Source of the DNA: Streptomyces sp. NBC_01775
GTDB taxonomy: Bacteria > Actinomycetota > Actinomycetes > Streptomycetales > Streptomycetaceae
Direction: 5' to 3'
Assembly (NCBI RefSeq): GCF_035917675.1
Contig: NZ_CP109104.1
Coordinates: 5,332,001 to 5,396,000 of the forward strand
Length of the DNA: 64,000 bases
Shown here: positions 34,182 through 43,329 of the stretch, one piece after another
How the letters are laid out: every line of letters starts with the position of its first letter
How positions within the stretch are numbered: position 1 is the first letter of the stretch
Translations under genes and position numbers: made by a program
The notes under the pieces: generated by a model
Databases searched by the model: none
Told to the model about the DNA's origin: nothing
Seen by the model: the letters and a program-made list of their open reading frames with translations, nothing else

Positions 34182-36755
34182 GTGGCGGGCGAATCCCCCG
34201 ACAGGTCGGAGCGGGAGAAGTCGTCGGGGGAGACGACGGAGAGCGGGGGCAAGGTTGCACGCCCCGATGGGACGGCCGAAAACGAACGGTTGAACGGCGA
34301 CGAGTCCTCGAAGGTCCCCTCCCCGGCTTCCCCCGCCGGCGAGCAGGAGACCTCCGGGAGCGGCGAGAGAGCCGGTTCCGGCGATGAGGGCGACGCGCGG
34401 CTCAAGTCCGCCGTCGCCGCCTGGGTCGCGGGCGACCCCGCGGAAGAGGACGGGGCGGACGCGGACCCCAAGGGCTCCGGCGAGGGTGACGAGGAGGCCG
34501 AGGGCGCCGACGTGCCCGGGCAGAAGCCGGGAAAGGCGGCTGCCCAGGCATCCGGAGGCGACGCCCCGACCGCGATGTTCGGAATCGTCCGTCCCGGTGA
34601 CGAGCCGGACAGCACGGACAGCACGGACAGCAGGGGCGGGACGGGCGGCACGGACAGCGACAGGGCCGCCGCCGAGCGGGCCGAACGGCTGACCTCCGCG
34701 TTCTTCGGCTCCTCCAAGAGCGCCAAGGACGAGGCGGACATGAACGACGACGGCCGGAAGGGCGAGGGCTCCGGGAGCGACGAGGACGCGGGGTCGGGCG
34801 GGTCCGCCGCCAAGGGCAAGGGCGCGCCCGCCGTCGACCAGCCGACGGCGGTCTTCCGTACCTCGTCCGTGCCTTCCGCCGCCCCGCAGGGGGAAAAGAG
34901 CGGAACGCCGGAGGGGTCCGAGAAGTCCGGAACCTCCGGAGGAAAGGGTTCAGCCACTTCCGCCGCGGCGGGCGCGGCCTCCTCCGCCGCGGCCGGAGCG
35001 AAGGGCGCCCAGGGCGCGACGAGCGCCGAAGCCGCCAAGAGGGACCCCCGCCTGGGTGGCACCGGCACCGGCGAGGCCGCCAGGAGCGACCAGCCCGGCG
35101 GCTCCACCAAGAGCGGCAACCGCGCCGGGGCGGAGGAGTCGGAGGCGGAGCGCACCAGCCAGTTCGTCCCGCTCAAGTCCACCGACGGGCCCCGCACGCC
35201 CGCCAAGCCACTGCCTCCCGCGGTGCCCGCGGGCGCCGCGGCGCCCTCCGCGCCGCCGGCCCCGGCCAAGCCCCCCGCCGCCCCCAAGGCCGGCGCGGAC
35301 AGCGGCACGACGGCCCCCCAGGCGCCGCCAGCGACGCCGTCCAAGCCGTCGTGGGCCTCCGCGCCCCCGCCCCCGCCCGGCGCCCCCGGCACGGCCGCCG
35401 AGTCGGGCCCCGAGCGCACCCGGCAGCAGCCGATGCCCGACGTGCCCCCCGAGGGCGGTCCGGCGCAGCCGCAGCAGTCCGCGCAGCCGCTGGACCTGCT
35501 GGCGCAGCTCACCAACACCCCGCCGCCGCCCGCGACGCCGCTGCGCACCCTCACCCGGCGGGTGAAGATCTGGACGCCGCTGGTGCTGCTGCTCGCGGTG
35601 ATCTTCGTCGTCGCCCAGGCCGTGCGCCCGCTGCCGGGCCCCGAGCTGTCGCTGACCGCCGCCGACTCCTACGCGTTCACCGGCTCCAAGCCGTCCGTGC
35701 CCTGGCCCTCGGAGGGCCAGGCGGTGCTGGAGGTCGACGGCCTCGGCTCGCTCGGCTCGTACGGCAAGCAGAAGCCGACGCCGATCGCGAGTGTCGCCAA
35801 GGTGATGACCGCCTACGTCATCCTGCGCGACCATCCGTTCAAGAAGGGCAGCAAGGGCGCCAACATCCCGGTCGACCAGAAGGCCGAGGACCAGGCGGCC
35901 CTCAGTGCCCAGAACGAGTCGACGGTCGAGGTCAAGGCCGGTAAGAAGATCTCGCAGCGCGAAGCGCTGGACGCGCTGATGATCGCGTCCGCGAACAACG
36001 TGGCGCGGCTGCTGGGACGCTGGGACGCGGGCTCGGAGAAGGCGTTCGTGAAGAAGATGAACGCCGCCGCCAAGGACATCGGTATGACCAACTCGCGCTA
36101 CACCGACCCCAGCGGCCTGACGTCCTCGACCGTCAGCACCGCCGCCGACCAGGTGAAGCTCGCCAAGAAGGTCATGGAGTTCCCGGTCTTCCGCGAGATC
36201 GTGCGGCAGCCGTCGTACGTGGACGGCAACGGGAAGACCCAGCCCAACTGGAACAGGCTCGTCCCCGTCGACGGCGTCGTCGGCATCAAGACCGGCACCA
36301 CCACCAAGGCGGGCGGCAACCTGGTGTTCGCTGCGGAGAAGGAGATCGGCGGCACCAAGCAGCTGATAATCGGCGCCATGCTCGGGCAGTACCAGCCCTC
36401 GATCCTGGACACGGTGCTCAACAACAGCAAGAAGCTCATCGACAGTGCCCAGGACGCGCTCAGAGCCCGGAAGGTCGTCAAGAAGGGCGCAGTCGTCGGC
36501 TACGTCGACGACCAGATGGGCGGCAAGGCGTCCGTGGTCGCCACCAAGGACGTCACCGCCGTCGGCTGGTCCGGACTCAAGGTCAAGCTGGGCCTCACCG
36601 ACAAGGGCAAGTCCATCCCGCACGAGGCCAAGCGAGGTACCAAGGTGGGCACCATGACCGTCGGGGACGGGCCCGGCCAGGTGAAGGTGCCCGTCGCTCT
36701 CCAGGACGACCTCACCGAGCCCGGCTTCGGATCCAAGCTGACCCGCGTCGGCTGA
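34182..36755 (+). CDS. membrane-anchored D-alanyl-D-alanine carboxypeptidase (peptidase S11)
   Basis: 857 aa. About 460 N-terminal residues are Ser/Gly/Glu/Lys/Ala/Pro-rich and apparently disordered, then one membrane segment (about 464-482, WTPLVLLLAVIFVVAQAV), then an extracellular S11 domain with SVAK (Ser537 nucleophile), SANN near 604 and KTGTT near 703. The enzyme trims the pentapeptide of peptidoglycan. GTG 34182 was chosen because AGGAGG lies 5 bp upstream; an ATG at 34146 has no RBS. The tail faces the cytoplasm, so it may be a scaffold or a phosphorylation target (inference). Confidence 0.88.
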   Translation: MAGESPDRSEREKSSGETTESGGKVARPDGTAENERLNGDESSKVPSPASPAGEQETSGSGERAGSGDEGDARLKSAVAAWVAGDPAEEDGADADPKGSGEGDEEAEGADVPGQKPGKAAAQASGGDAPTAMFGIVRPGDEPDSTDSTDSRGGTGGTDSDRAAAERAERLTSAFFGSSKSAKDEADMNDDGRKGEGSGSDEDAGSGGSAAKGKGAPAVDQPTAVFRTSSVPSAAPQGEKSGTPEGSEKSGTSGGKGSATSAAAGAASSAAAGAKGAQGATSAEAAKRDPRLGGTGTGEAARSDQPGGSTKSGNRAGAEESEAERTSQFVPLKSTDGPRTPAKPLPPAVPAGAAAPSAPPAPAKPPAAPKAGADSGTTAPQAPPATPSKPSWASAPPPPPGAPGTAAESGPERTRQQPMPDVPPEGGPAQPQQSAQPLDLLAQLTNTPPPPATPLRTLTRRVKIWTPLVLLLAVIFVVAQAVRPLPGPELSLTAADSYAFTGSKPSVPWPSEGQAVLEVDGLGSLGSYGKQKPTPIASVAKVMTAYVILRDHPFKKGSKGANIPVDQKAEDQAALSAQNESTVEVKAGKKISQREALDALMIASANNVARLLGRWDAGSEKAFVKKMNAAAKDIGMTNSRYTDPSGLTSSTVSTAADQVKLAKKVMEFPVFREIVRQPSYVDGNGKTQPNWNRLVPVDGVVGIKTGTTTKAGGNLVFAAEKEIGGTKQLIIGAMLGQYQPSILDTVLNNSKKLIDSAQDALRARKVVKKGAVVGYVDDQMGGKASVVATKDVTAVGWSGLKVKLGLTDKGKSIPHEAKRGTKVGTMTVGDGPGQVKVPVALQDDLTEPGFGSKLTRVG

Positions 36756-36810
36756 GCACGGTCCACACATCCGGCCGAGCACGGTCCGAGCATCCGGCCG
36801 AGCACGGCCC
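36754..36810. repeat. 23-bp tandem repeat downstream of the carboxypeptidase gene
   Basis: Two units beginning GAGCACGGTCC and ending CATCCGGCC (36754-36776, 36777-36799) and a partial third. The first unit starts inside the stop codon, so the repeat arose at the gene end. Confidence 0.7.
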
Positions 36811-36955
36811 GGCGCCGACCGAGTGCGGCCCCGTCCCTTCTCCCTGGCGAAAAAGCCCCCGGGAGCGAGGGGCGGGGCCGACCGCTCGGCCCCGGTCCGG
36901 TAACGTCTTTCGGATCTGAGCGACCGAGCCGCACGGGGACGGGGGAGAAAGCGCA

Positions 36956-38911
36956 GTGGCCACTGTGCATCCACCGCATATGCCGGCGTCCGGGACCGAC
37001 GCCGGCTCAGGTGACATAACGGAGCGCCCGGGCAAGGACGATGCCTCGGGCGCCGTTCGCGCGTCCGTGCCGGGCCAGCGATCGGAGTCCGAAGGGCGCA
37101 CGGAACAGACCGGCACTGCCGGAGGCGGCGGCGCGGGGGGCAAGGACCGGACCGGACGCTGGAGCGGGCGCTCCCATCCCTTCCAGGTCGCCGCGCTCAC
37201 CATGGTGGCGGCCACCGTGCTGCATCTGGTGTGGTTCCGGTTCTTCGCCAGCAGCGGCGGCGACCTCGCCGCGCAGGACGCCTGGGCCGAGTTCGCGGGG
37301 CAGCACCCCGGCTCCGCCTACAACCTCGCCTGGTACGGCGGACTGCACCCCGTCTCCTACAGCGTCATCTCGCCGTACCTGATGGCCGTCCTCGGGGTGC
37401 GCTCGACGCTGATCCTCTCCGGGGTCCTCGCGGCCGGCCTGCTCTCGCTGCTGCTCGCACGCACCGTCCCCAAACCGGTGATCCCCTCGCTGTGGGGCGC
37501 CGTCGCCTTCGCGTGCAACGCCGCCTCGGGGCGGGTCACCTTCGCGCTGGGCATGCTCTTCGGGCTCGGTGCCGTCGCCGTCGTGTGGACCTGGCCCAAG
37601 CGCTGGCGCGGCTCCCGTGCCAGCCGCCCGGCGCGGTACACGCGCGCCGTGCTGGCCGTCCTGCTGGCAGCGCTGGCGACCTCGGCCAGCCCCGTCGCCG
37701 GTCTCTACCTGGAAGTGGTGGCCGCCTCGCTGCTGTTGGCGCGGCGGCGTGCCGCCGCGTTCTCGGTGGCGCTGCCGCCGCCGCTCGTGGTGGCGGCAGC
37801 CGCGCTGCTCTTCCCGTTCCAGGGCGTGCAGCCGATGCCGTTCGTGTCGCTGATCTTCCCCGTCCTGGGTGCTGTCGCGGTCGTGCTGCTCGTCCCCAAG
37901 AGCTGGTTGGCCGTACGGGTCGGCGGCGCGATCTACGCCGTGGGCATCGTGCTGACCTGGGCGATCCCCTCGCAGGTCGGCTCCAACGTGGAGCGGCTCG
38001 GGCTGCTGTTCGGCGCGGTCGCGCTGCTGGCCGCGGTGCCCCACGTGGTGGGGACCGGCTGGCGCGCCTGGCGGTCCCGCAAGGGGCTGGCGATGGTGCT
38101 GGCGCTGATAGTGACGGTCGGCTGGCAGATCGCCAAGCCCACCTGGGACGTGGTGCACACGACGCCCGACACGGCCTGGAACCGCGAACTCGGTCCGCTG
38201 GTCGACCAGCTCAAGAAGGTCGACGCGCACCGCGCCCGCGTCGAGGTCGTGCCCGTCAACAGCCACCGCGAGGCCTCCTCGCTGGCGCCGTACGTCAACC
38301 TCGCGCGCGGCTGGAACCGCCAGGCCGACACGGAGCGCAACCCGCTCTTCTACGAGAAGCACCTCTCCCCCGAGCGCTACCACGCGTGGCTGCGCCGGTG
38401 GGCCGTCCACTACGTCGTGCTCCCGGCCGACCCGCCCGACATCGCCGGCGGCATCGCGGAGGCCCGGCTGGTGCGCGAGGGGCAGCCGTACCTCAAGGAG
38501 ATCTGGTCCGACGACAGCTGGCGGCTCTTCCGGGTGGAGGACGCCGTGCCGCTGGTGGACGGCTCGGCCTCCGTCAAGCGCGCCGACGCCGAGGGCGTCA
38601 CGGTGCGGGTGCGGGAGGCGGGCAAGGTGCTCGTACGGGTGCCGTACTCGCCGTGGCTCGGGCTCGTCGACAAGGACGGTGAGCGCATCACCCCGCCCGC
38701 GCCGAAGAACGAGAACCTCAACGGCTGTCTGCGCGAGGCCGAACCCACGTTCGGCGGGCCGCCGCCGGAGGGCAAGGACGAGCCGGTGCTGGACACCTGG
38801 ACCGTCCTGGAAGCGCCCCACCCCGGCGTCTACCGCATCGCGGCCCCCTACAAGCTGCCGCGCGGCACAGCGTGTCCCGACGACAAGGACAGCGGGGGCA
38901 CGACGCGCTGA
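36956..38911 (+). CDS. large polytopic membrane protein, function unknown
   Basis: 651 aa from GTG 36956 (GGGGGAGAAAG upstream). A hydrophilic ~70-residue N-terminus is followed by some ten to eleven membrane segments (about 75-400), with GLHPVSYSVISPYLMAVLG and SGRVTFALGMLFGLGAVAV in between, then a soluble C-terminal domain of ~250 residues. The pattern (GGDLAAQDAWAEF after segment 1, large C-terminal extracytoplasmic domain) recalls GT-C/ArnT-like membrane glycosyltransferases more than MFS transporters, but no catalytic motif is certain. Probably co-expressed with the carboxypeptidase gene 200 bp upstream, which suggests a cell-envelope role. Confidence 0.75.
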   Translation: MATVHPPHMPASGTDAGSGDITERPGKDDASGAVRASVPGQRSESEGRTEQTGTAGGGGAGGKDRTGRWSGRSHPFQVAALTMVAATVLHLVWFRFFASSGGDLAAQDAWAEFAGQHPGSAYNLAWYGGLHPVSYSVISPYLMAVLGVRSTLILSGVLAAGLLSLLLARTVPKPVIPSLWGAVAFACNAASGRVTFALGMLFGLGAVAVVWTWPKRWRGSRASRPARYTRAVLAVLLAALATSASPVAGLYLEVVAASLLLARRRAAAFSVALPPPLVVAAAALLFPFQGVQPMPFVSLIFPVLGAVAVVLLVPKSWLAVRVGGAIYAVGIVLTWAIPSQVGSNVERLGLLFGAVALLAAVPHVVGTGWRAWRSRKGLAMVLALIVTVGWQIAKPTWDVVHTTPDTAWNRELGPLVDQLKKVDAHRARVEVVPVNSHREASSLAPYVNLARGWNRQADTERNPLFYEKHLSPERYHAWLRRWAVHYVVLPADPPDIAGGIAEARLVREGQPYLKEIWSDDSWRLFRVEDAVPLVDGSASVKRADAEGVTVRVREAGKVLVRVPYSPWLGLVDKDGERITPPAPKNENLNGCLREAEPTFGGPPPEGKDEPVLDTWTVLEAPHPGVYRIAAPYKLPRGTACPDDKDSGGTTR

Positions 38912-38942
38912 GACGGCGGCTCACGGGCCCTGATGCGGCGGC

Positions 38943-38981
38943 TGACGGGCTCGGGGACCCCGGCGGCCCCCCAGCCCGTCA
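38943..38981. terminator. hairpin between convergent membrane-protein and VOC genes
   Basis: TGACGGGCT (38943-38951) pairs with AGCCCGTCA (38973-38981); the 21-nt GC-rich loop can form further pairs (CGGGG/CCCCG). Confidence 0.6.
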
Positions 38982-39015
38982 AGGCCCGTGAGAGGCCTCG
39001 GAATGGCCCCGGAGG

Positions 39016-39423
39016 CTACTCCGAAGGCGTCCCTGTGCGGCTCCCCGAGCCGTAGGGCCGGGTGAGGATCTCCAGCACGTGACCGTCGGGGTCGGCCCAG
39101 TACGCGCCCCGGCCGCCGTCGTTGTGGTTGATCTCGCCGGGGCGCGAGAGGGTCGGGTCGGGGTAGTACGTCAGCCCGGCTTCCTTGATCCGGCCGAAGA
39201 CGACGTCGAATTCCTCCTCGGACACCAAGAACGCGTAGTGCTCCGCCACGATGGGCCGCTCGCCGGCGTCGGCGAAGTCGAGAGTGACGTCGTTGGCCAG
39301 CGTCACCGGCAGGAACGGGCCGAGCTGCGGCTGTACGTCGAGCCCCAGCAGCCCGGCGAGGAACTGGGCCGACCGCTTCTTGTCGGTGGCGTGCACGATG
39401 GTGTGGTTGAGGTGGATCGGCAT
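39016..39423 (-). CDS. VOC (glyoxalase/dioxygenase) superfamily protein
   Basis: 135 aa with two beta-alpha-beta-beta-beta modules: LNHTIVHATDKKRSAQFLAG, then YWADPDGHVLEILTR at the C-terminus. Potential metal ligands include His6 and the Glu of VLEIL. Substrate unknown; could be a lyase, dioxygenase or antibiotic-binding protein. Start ATG 39423 (preceded by GGAGACG). A second VOC gene follows upstream on the same strand. Confidence 0.8.
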   Translation of the reverse strand: MPIHLNHTIVHATDKKRSAQFLAGLLGLDVQPQLGPFLPVTLANDVTLDFADAGERPIVAEHYAFLVSEEEFDVVFGRIKEAGLTYYPDPTLSRPGEINHNDGGRGAYWADPDGHVLEILTRPYGSGSRTGTPSE

Positions 39424-39537
39424 GGGGCGTCTCCTCTGGTTCGGCGTGACCGGACCGGTCACCGTGCTCAACTCCCGGGCGCCGGGCGGAATTTCACCCG
39501 GGAGCTGAGACCTTCGTCGTACGCCTTCCGGGGTAGG

Positions 39538-39942
39538 TCAGCCCTCCAGGGCGGCCGGGTCCATCCACATGACCTCCCAGATGTGGCCGTCCAGGTCGCG
39601 GAAGCTGCGGCCGTACATCGGGCCCTGGTCCTGCGGGTCCCCGTGGGTGGCGGCCCCGTTGGCGAGGGCGCGGTCCACCAGCTCGTCGACTTCCTCCCGG
39701 CTGTCGGCCGAGAGCGCCACGATCACCTCGGAGGACTGCGCGGTGTCGGTGATGTCCTTCTTCGAGAAGGACTGGAAGAACGGCTCGACCAGCAGCATCA
39801 CGAGGTTGTTCTCGCTGACGACCATGCAGCTGGCGTTCTCGTCCGTGAACTGCGGGTTGAACTCGAAGCCCGTCTTGGTGAAGAAGTCGACGCTGCGGTC
39901 CAGATCCTTGACCGGCAGGTTGACGAAGATCTTCCTGGACAT
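39538..39942 (-). CDS. VOC superfamily protein, PhnB-like extradiol dioxygenase type
   Basis: 134 aa: MSRKIFVNLPVKDLDRSVDF, FFTKTGFEFNPQFTDENASC, LLVEPFFQSFSKKDI and FRDLDGHIWEVMWMDPAAL. This is the common actinobacterial glyoxalase-like group whose typical metal ligands are partly lost; function unknown. ATG 39942 has GAGG six bases upstream. Distinct in sequence from the VOC gene at 39016, so not a recent duplicate. Confidence 0.82.
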   Translation of the reverse strand: MSRKIFVNLPVKDLDRSVDFFTKTGFEFNPQFTDENASCMVVSENNLVMLLVEPFFQSFSKKDITDTAQSSEVIVALSADSREEVDELVDRALANGAATHGDPQDQGPMYGRSFRDLDGHIWEVMWMDPAALEG

Positions 39943-40116
39943 GTGCTGCCTCATCTCTGGTGGAATGACACCACTTAAGGTGGCTTCGTTCTCCATGGGC
40001 GTTGAAAGCCTTACGCGAACAGAGACCTGGCACAAGGCGAGAACTCATCGCGTGCCGCGAAGATCTCTCCGGCCTCTTCGCCGCGGACAGCGCTGCGACC
40101 CGGTCCGTCTCGCCTC

Positions 40117-40677
40117 TCAGCCCCCTGAGCTCTCCCGGTCCGCCGTGGCCTCGCTCACGGCGTCCAGCGCGAGCCGCCAGGGGAAGGCATCCGGACTGCC
40201 CCTGCCGGGCTCGTTCGGCACGAAGCCGCCCTGCCCGTACAGCACCCGTACCCCCGACTCCCGCAGCGTGGCGAGGGAGCGGTCGAACTGGGGGTGGCGG
40301 GCGTAGGCGGCGTTCACACACGGCATCGCGACCAGCGGGATCCCCTTGCCGATCGCCTCGGCGGCGAAGCCCACCACGAACTTGTCCGTGAGGCCCTGCG
40401 CCCATTGGTTGACCGTGTTGAACGTGGCCGGCGCCACCAGCGCCACCGTGGCCGGGGGCCAGGCATCCGGTTCGCCGGGCAGCTTGTAGCGGGAGCGCAC
40501 CGGATGCTGCGAGGAACGCTCCAGCGACGGCAGTTGGTCCTTCATCCAGTGCGCGGCTGTCGGGGTGAGGCCCACACATACGTCCCACCCCTCGCGCTGG
40601 GCCTCGGCGACGACAGCGGCGGCCTGGAGGACAGGAGGAGCGGCGGAGCCGAGCAGATACAGGACGCGAGAGGCCAT
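40117..40677 (-). CDS. flavoprotein domain protein (PPC decarboxylase-like)
   Basis: 186 aa: ASRVLYLLGSAAPPVLQAAA at the N-terminus, a TPTAAHWM segment, VALVAPATFNTVNQWAQGL, and IPLVAMPCVNAAYARHP. This is the HFCD-type flavoprotein fold (PPC decarboxylase, EpiD, MrsD). The usual active-site His is not obvious, so a decarboxylase role is doubtful. ATG 40677. Lies just upstream of, and divergent from, an XRE regulator; members of this group are often next to such regulators in Streptomyces. Confidence 0.8.
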   Translation of the reverse strand: MASRVLYLLGSAAPPVLQAAAVVAEAQREGWDVCVGLTPTAAHWMKDQLPSLERSSQHPVRSRYKLPGEPDAWPPATVALVAPATFNTVNQWAQGLTDKFVVGFAAEAIGKGIPLVAMPCVNAAYARHPQFDRSLATLRESGVRVLYGQGGFVPNEPGRGSPDAFPWRLALDAVSEATADRESSGG

Positions 40678-40909
40678 GCGGGCATCCCACCACAGGCCAC
40701 TGCCGCCGCTATGCCATGCCACACGCCCTCCGCGCAAGCCCACAGAACCCGTTCGAGTGGTAGTCCCTGCTCAGAAGTCCTTTCTCTCGGGCGTCACACA
40801 TACGGTTCCCACCGTCGAAGTGACCGTGGGGTCAACGACCGTGGTGGCCACCGTCGGGGGACCGGGGCCAGCGGGACGGCGAGGGCATGGAGAGGGAACG
40901 GAGTCCCGG

Positions 40910-42097
40910 ATGCGCGGGCTGCAAGAGGAACACGCGGGCGTCCGAATCGCCCACCAGCGCAAGCTGGCCGGACTGACCCAGCGGGGCATGGCCGCCCGGA
41001 TGCCCTACTCCTACAGCCTGTTACGACAGGTCGAGGAGGGCCGCAAGAACGCCTCCCCGGACCTGGTCTCGGCCGTCGCCCGCGTCCTGCGCATCGACGT
41101 GACGGCGCTGACGGGCCAGCCGTACGTCACGGAGCTCCAGCAGGACAAGCTCGCCACGCTCATCCGCCCCATCCGCGAGTCGCTGGACCTCTACGACCTG
41201 GTGGACGGCGACGGCCCCGCCCCGCGTACGACCGCCGAACTCGCCGCGGACGTCGACGAGCTGTGCCGACTGGTCCGCGCCACCCAGCTCAGCAAGGCGT
41301 CGCACGCGCTGCCGCCGCTCATCGCCGAGGTCACGGCCGCCGTACACCGCGCCCCCACCACGGCCCTGTGGCAGACCCTCGGCTCCGCGTACCGCACCGC
41401 GCACGACATCGCCACCAAGCTCGGCTTCTACGACCTGGCCACCATCGCCCTCGACCGCCTCGGCTGGGCGGCGGAACGCGGCTCCGACCCGCTCCTGGCC
41501 GCCGTACGCCAGTACATGCGCGCCCTGGCCTACTTCCGCGAGGGCGAGCACACCATCGGCCTGCGCCTCATCGACACGGCGCACCACGCGGCGGCCCAGG
41601 CCGACCCGGAGGCGCGTGGAACGCTCGCCGTACGCGGCCAGTTGCACCTGGGTGCCGGTGTCATAGCGGCCCGCGCGCACGACTGCGACGGGGTCGCGTC
41701 CCACCTGCGCGAGGCCGCCTCCTACGCGGAGCGCACCGGCGAGGCGGGACGTGTCCACTGGCTCAGCTTCGGCCCCGCCAATGTCGCCGCGCACGAGGTC
41801 TCCGCCCAGGTGGAGATGCGCCGCTACGGCAAGGCCCTGGAGAAGTCCAAGGACGTGCGCCTCCCGCACGGCTGGGCGATGTCCCGGCGTGCCCACTTCT
41901 ACGTCGACAGGGCGCGCGCCGAGATGGAGACGGGCCGCAGCGAGGCGGCGCTCGGTTCGCTGATGACGGCGCGCAAGCTGGCGCCCCAGCAGACCCGCTA
42001 CCACCCGGGCGCCCGCGAGACCATCAACGGCCTGGTGGCCCAGCGCCGCCGCACCCCCGACTCGCTCGACAACATGGCGGCGTGGCTGGGTCTTTGA
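40910..42097 (+). CDS. XRE-family regulator with TPR-like C-terminal domain (TTA codon)
   Basis: 395 aa. HTH at residues 8-65 (GVRIAHQRKLAGLTQRGMAA, then SLLRQVEEGRKNASPDLV), followed by a helical TPR-like sensor domain (ARATQLSKASHALPPLIAEV, YDLATIALDRLGWAAERGSD). ATG 40910 after GGAG; an ATG at 40887 is out of frame. Codon 38 (41021-41023) is TTA, so translation should depend on the bldA leucyl-tRNA. Divergent from the flavoprotein gene; followed by a small gene that also contains TTA. Confidence 0.88.
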   Translation: MRGLQEEHAGVRIAHQRKLAGLTQRGMAARMPYSYSLLRQVEEGRKNASPDLVSAVARVLRIDVTALTGQPYVTELQQDKLATLIRPIRESLDLYDLVDGDGPAPRTTAELAADVDELCRLVRATQLSKASHALPPLIAEVTAAVHRAPTTALWQTLGSAYRTAHDIATKLGFYDLATIALDRLGWAAERGSDPLLAAVRQYMRALAYFREGEHTIGLRLIDTAHHAAAQADPEARGTLAVRGQLHLGAGVIAARAHDCDGVASHLREAASYAERTGEAGRVHWLSFGPANVAAHEVSAQVEMRRYGKALEKSKDVRLPHGWAMSRRAHFYVDRARAEMETGRSEAALGSLMTARKLAPQQTRYHPGARETINGLVAQRRRTPDSLDNMAAWLGL

Positions 42098-42202
42098 GCC
42101 GCCACAGGCGAGCGCGGAGTGTCACTCGCTGGTGACACTTAGCCGCCTTTCGTGCGCGCACTCTGGTCACTTGTCAGGGCATGTGAAGACCCGGGAGAAA
42201 CC

Positions 42203-42610
42203 GTGACCGTGTGGTGGCCGCTACCGACGGGCTTGGATGCCGTGCTGTTACCCGCCGGAGAGTGGTGGGACGCCGTACGGGTGCCCACGTATCTGGGCGA
42301 GGGCGTACTGGCCAGGCTCGGCCCCGTGTCCGGCGCCGTCATCCGCGACCCTTACGGCAGCAGGCTCTACTGGCTGATCGAGCCGGGCAGCGCCCACGAC
42401 TGGGTGTTCCGCGAGTTCGCCTCCGTACAGGTGCTCGGCTCCGCGAGCTGGGTGACCGTCCCACCCGGCGACCGCCTCAGCCCCCCGGGCCCCCACTGGG
42501 CCATCCCCTGCACCTCCACCACCTCCCTCACCCCGTCCGCCCGCCTGCACGCGGCCCTCCATACGACGATCGCCCACACCCTGGGCCCGAGGCAGGGCAC
42601 GGCCAGCTGA
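42203..42610 (+). CDS. hypothetical protein downstream of the XRE regulator (TTA codon)
   Basis: 135 aa from GTG 42203, with GGGAGA four bases upstream. Visible features: TVWWPLPTGLDAV, EWWDAVRVP, SGAVIRDPYGSRLYWLIEPG, WVTVPPGDRLSPPG. The family is not recognised with certainty; small proteins of this type occur after XRE-TPR regulators in Streptomyces. Codon 16 (42248-42250) is TTA. The gap to the regulator is 105 bp. A longer form from 42152 lacks an RBS. Confidence 0.65.
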   Translation: MTVWWPLPTGLDAVLLPAGEWWDAVRVPTYLGEGVLARLGPVSGAVIRDPYGSRLYWLIEPGSAHDWVFREFASVQVLGSASWVTVPPGDRLSPPGPHWAIPCTSTTSLTPSARLHAALHTTIAHTLGPRQGTAS

Positions 42611-42661
42611 GGACGCCCGCCAGGAGCGGGACCGCATCCATGATCGGGCGAGTCGGGAGAG

Positions 42662-43270
42662 TCACCAGCTGCTGGGGCCCACCAGCTCGCGGATCCCCGG
42701 CAGCGCCGCGTCCAGCACCGTCGGGAACCACGCCGAGAACGCCGCGTTCTCCCGAAGCTCCGCCAGCCCGTCGGCCGTCACGAACGCGACCTCCCCGACC
42801 TCCCCGGCATCAGGCCGCGGCACCTGCGAGACCTGTCCCACGAACAGGTGGTTGTACTCCTGCTCCACAAGCCCGGACGCCGGGTCGGGGTGGTTGTAGC
42901 GCACCGATCCCGCCTCCTGGAGCAGCGAGGGGGCAACGCCCAGCTCCTCCCCGGTGCGGCGGGCCGCCGCCATGAAGGGGGACTCGCCCGGATAGGGGTG
43001 GCCGCAGCAGGTGTTCGACCACACGCCGGGGGAGTGGTACTTACCCGGTGCCCTGCGCTGGAGCAGCATCCGCCCGTCGGAGTCGAAGAGGAACACCGAG
43101 AACGCCCGGTGAAGCCGGCCTGGTGGCAGGTGCGCCGACACCTTCTCCGCGGTGCCGATCGTGGTGCCCTCCTCATCTACCAGCTCAAGCATGATGGCGG
43201 CCGACGCTTCGGTGGGCGAGGAGTCGGCCGGAGACTCATCGGCACGACGCGCGGACGGGCTGATCGGCAT
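42662..43270 (-). CDS. idi: isopentenyl-diphosphate delta-isomerase, type 1
   Basis: 202-aa Nudix-fold IPP isomerase. Catalytic Cys in SNTCCGHPYPGE (Cys89) and Glu in LVEQEYNHLF (Glu138); FLFDSDGRMLLQRRAPGKYH is the usual upstream block. Converts IPP to DMAPP, the prenyl donor or primer for the adjacent prenyltransferase. ATG 43270 follows GAAGGA; residues 1-22 are an extra hydrophilic tail. Same strand as the prenyltransferase, 59 bp apart; last gene of the rppA operon. Confidence 0.93.
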   Translation of the reverse strand: MPISPSARRADESPADSSPTEASAAIMLELVDEEGTTIGTAEKVSAHLPPGRLHRAFSVFLFDSDGRMLLQRRAPGKYHSPGVWSNTCCGHPYPGESPFMAAARRTGEELGVAPSLLQEAGSVRYNHPDPASGLVEQEYNHLFVGQVSQVPRPDAGEVGEVAFVTADGLAELRENAAFSAWFPTVLDAALPGIRELVGPSSW

Positions 43271-43329
43271 GGACTTCCTTCGCGTGGTTGGGCCGTAGCG
43301 GACTCACGAGCCGACATGAAGCACGGGGG

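Noticed and set aside
36956..38911. MFS transporter call for the large membrane protein
   Set aside because: No MFS motif A and a large soluble C-terminal domain; left as unknown with a possible GT-C-like fold.
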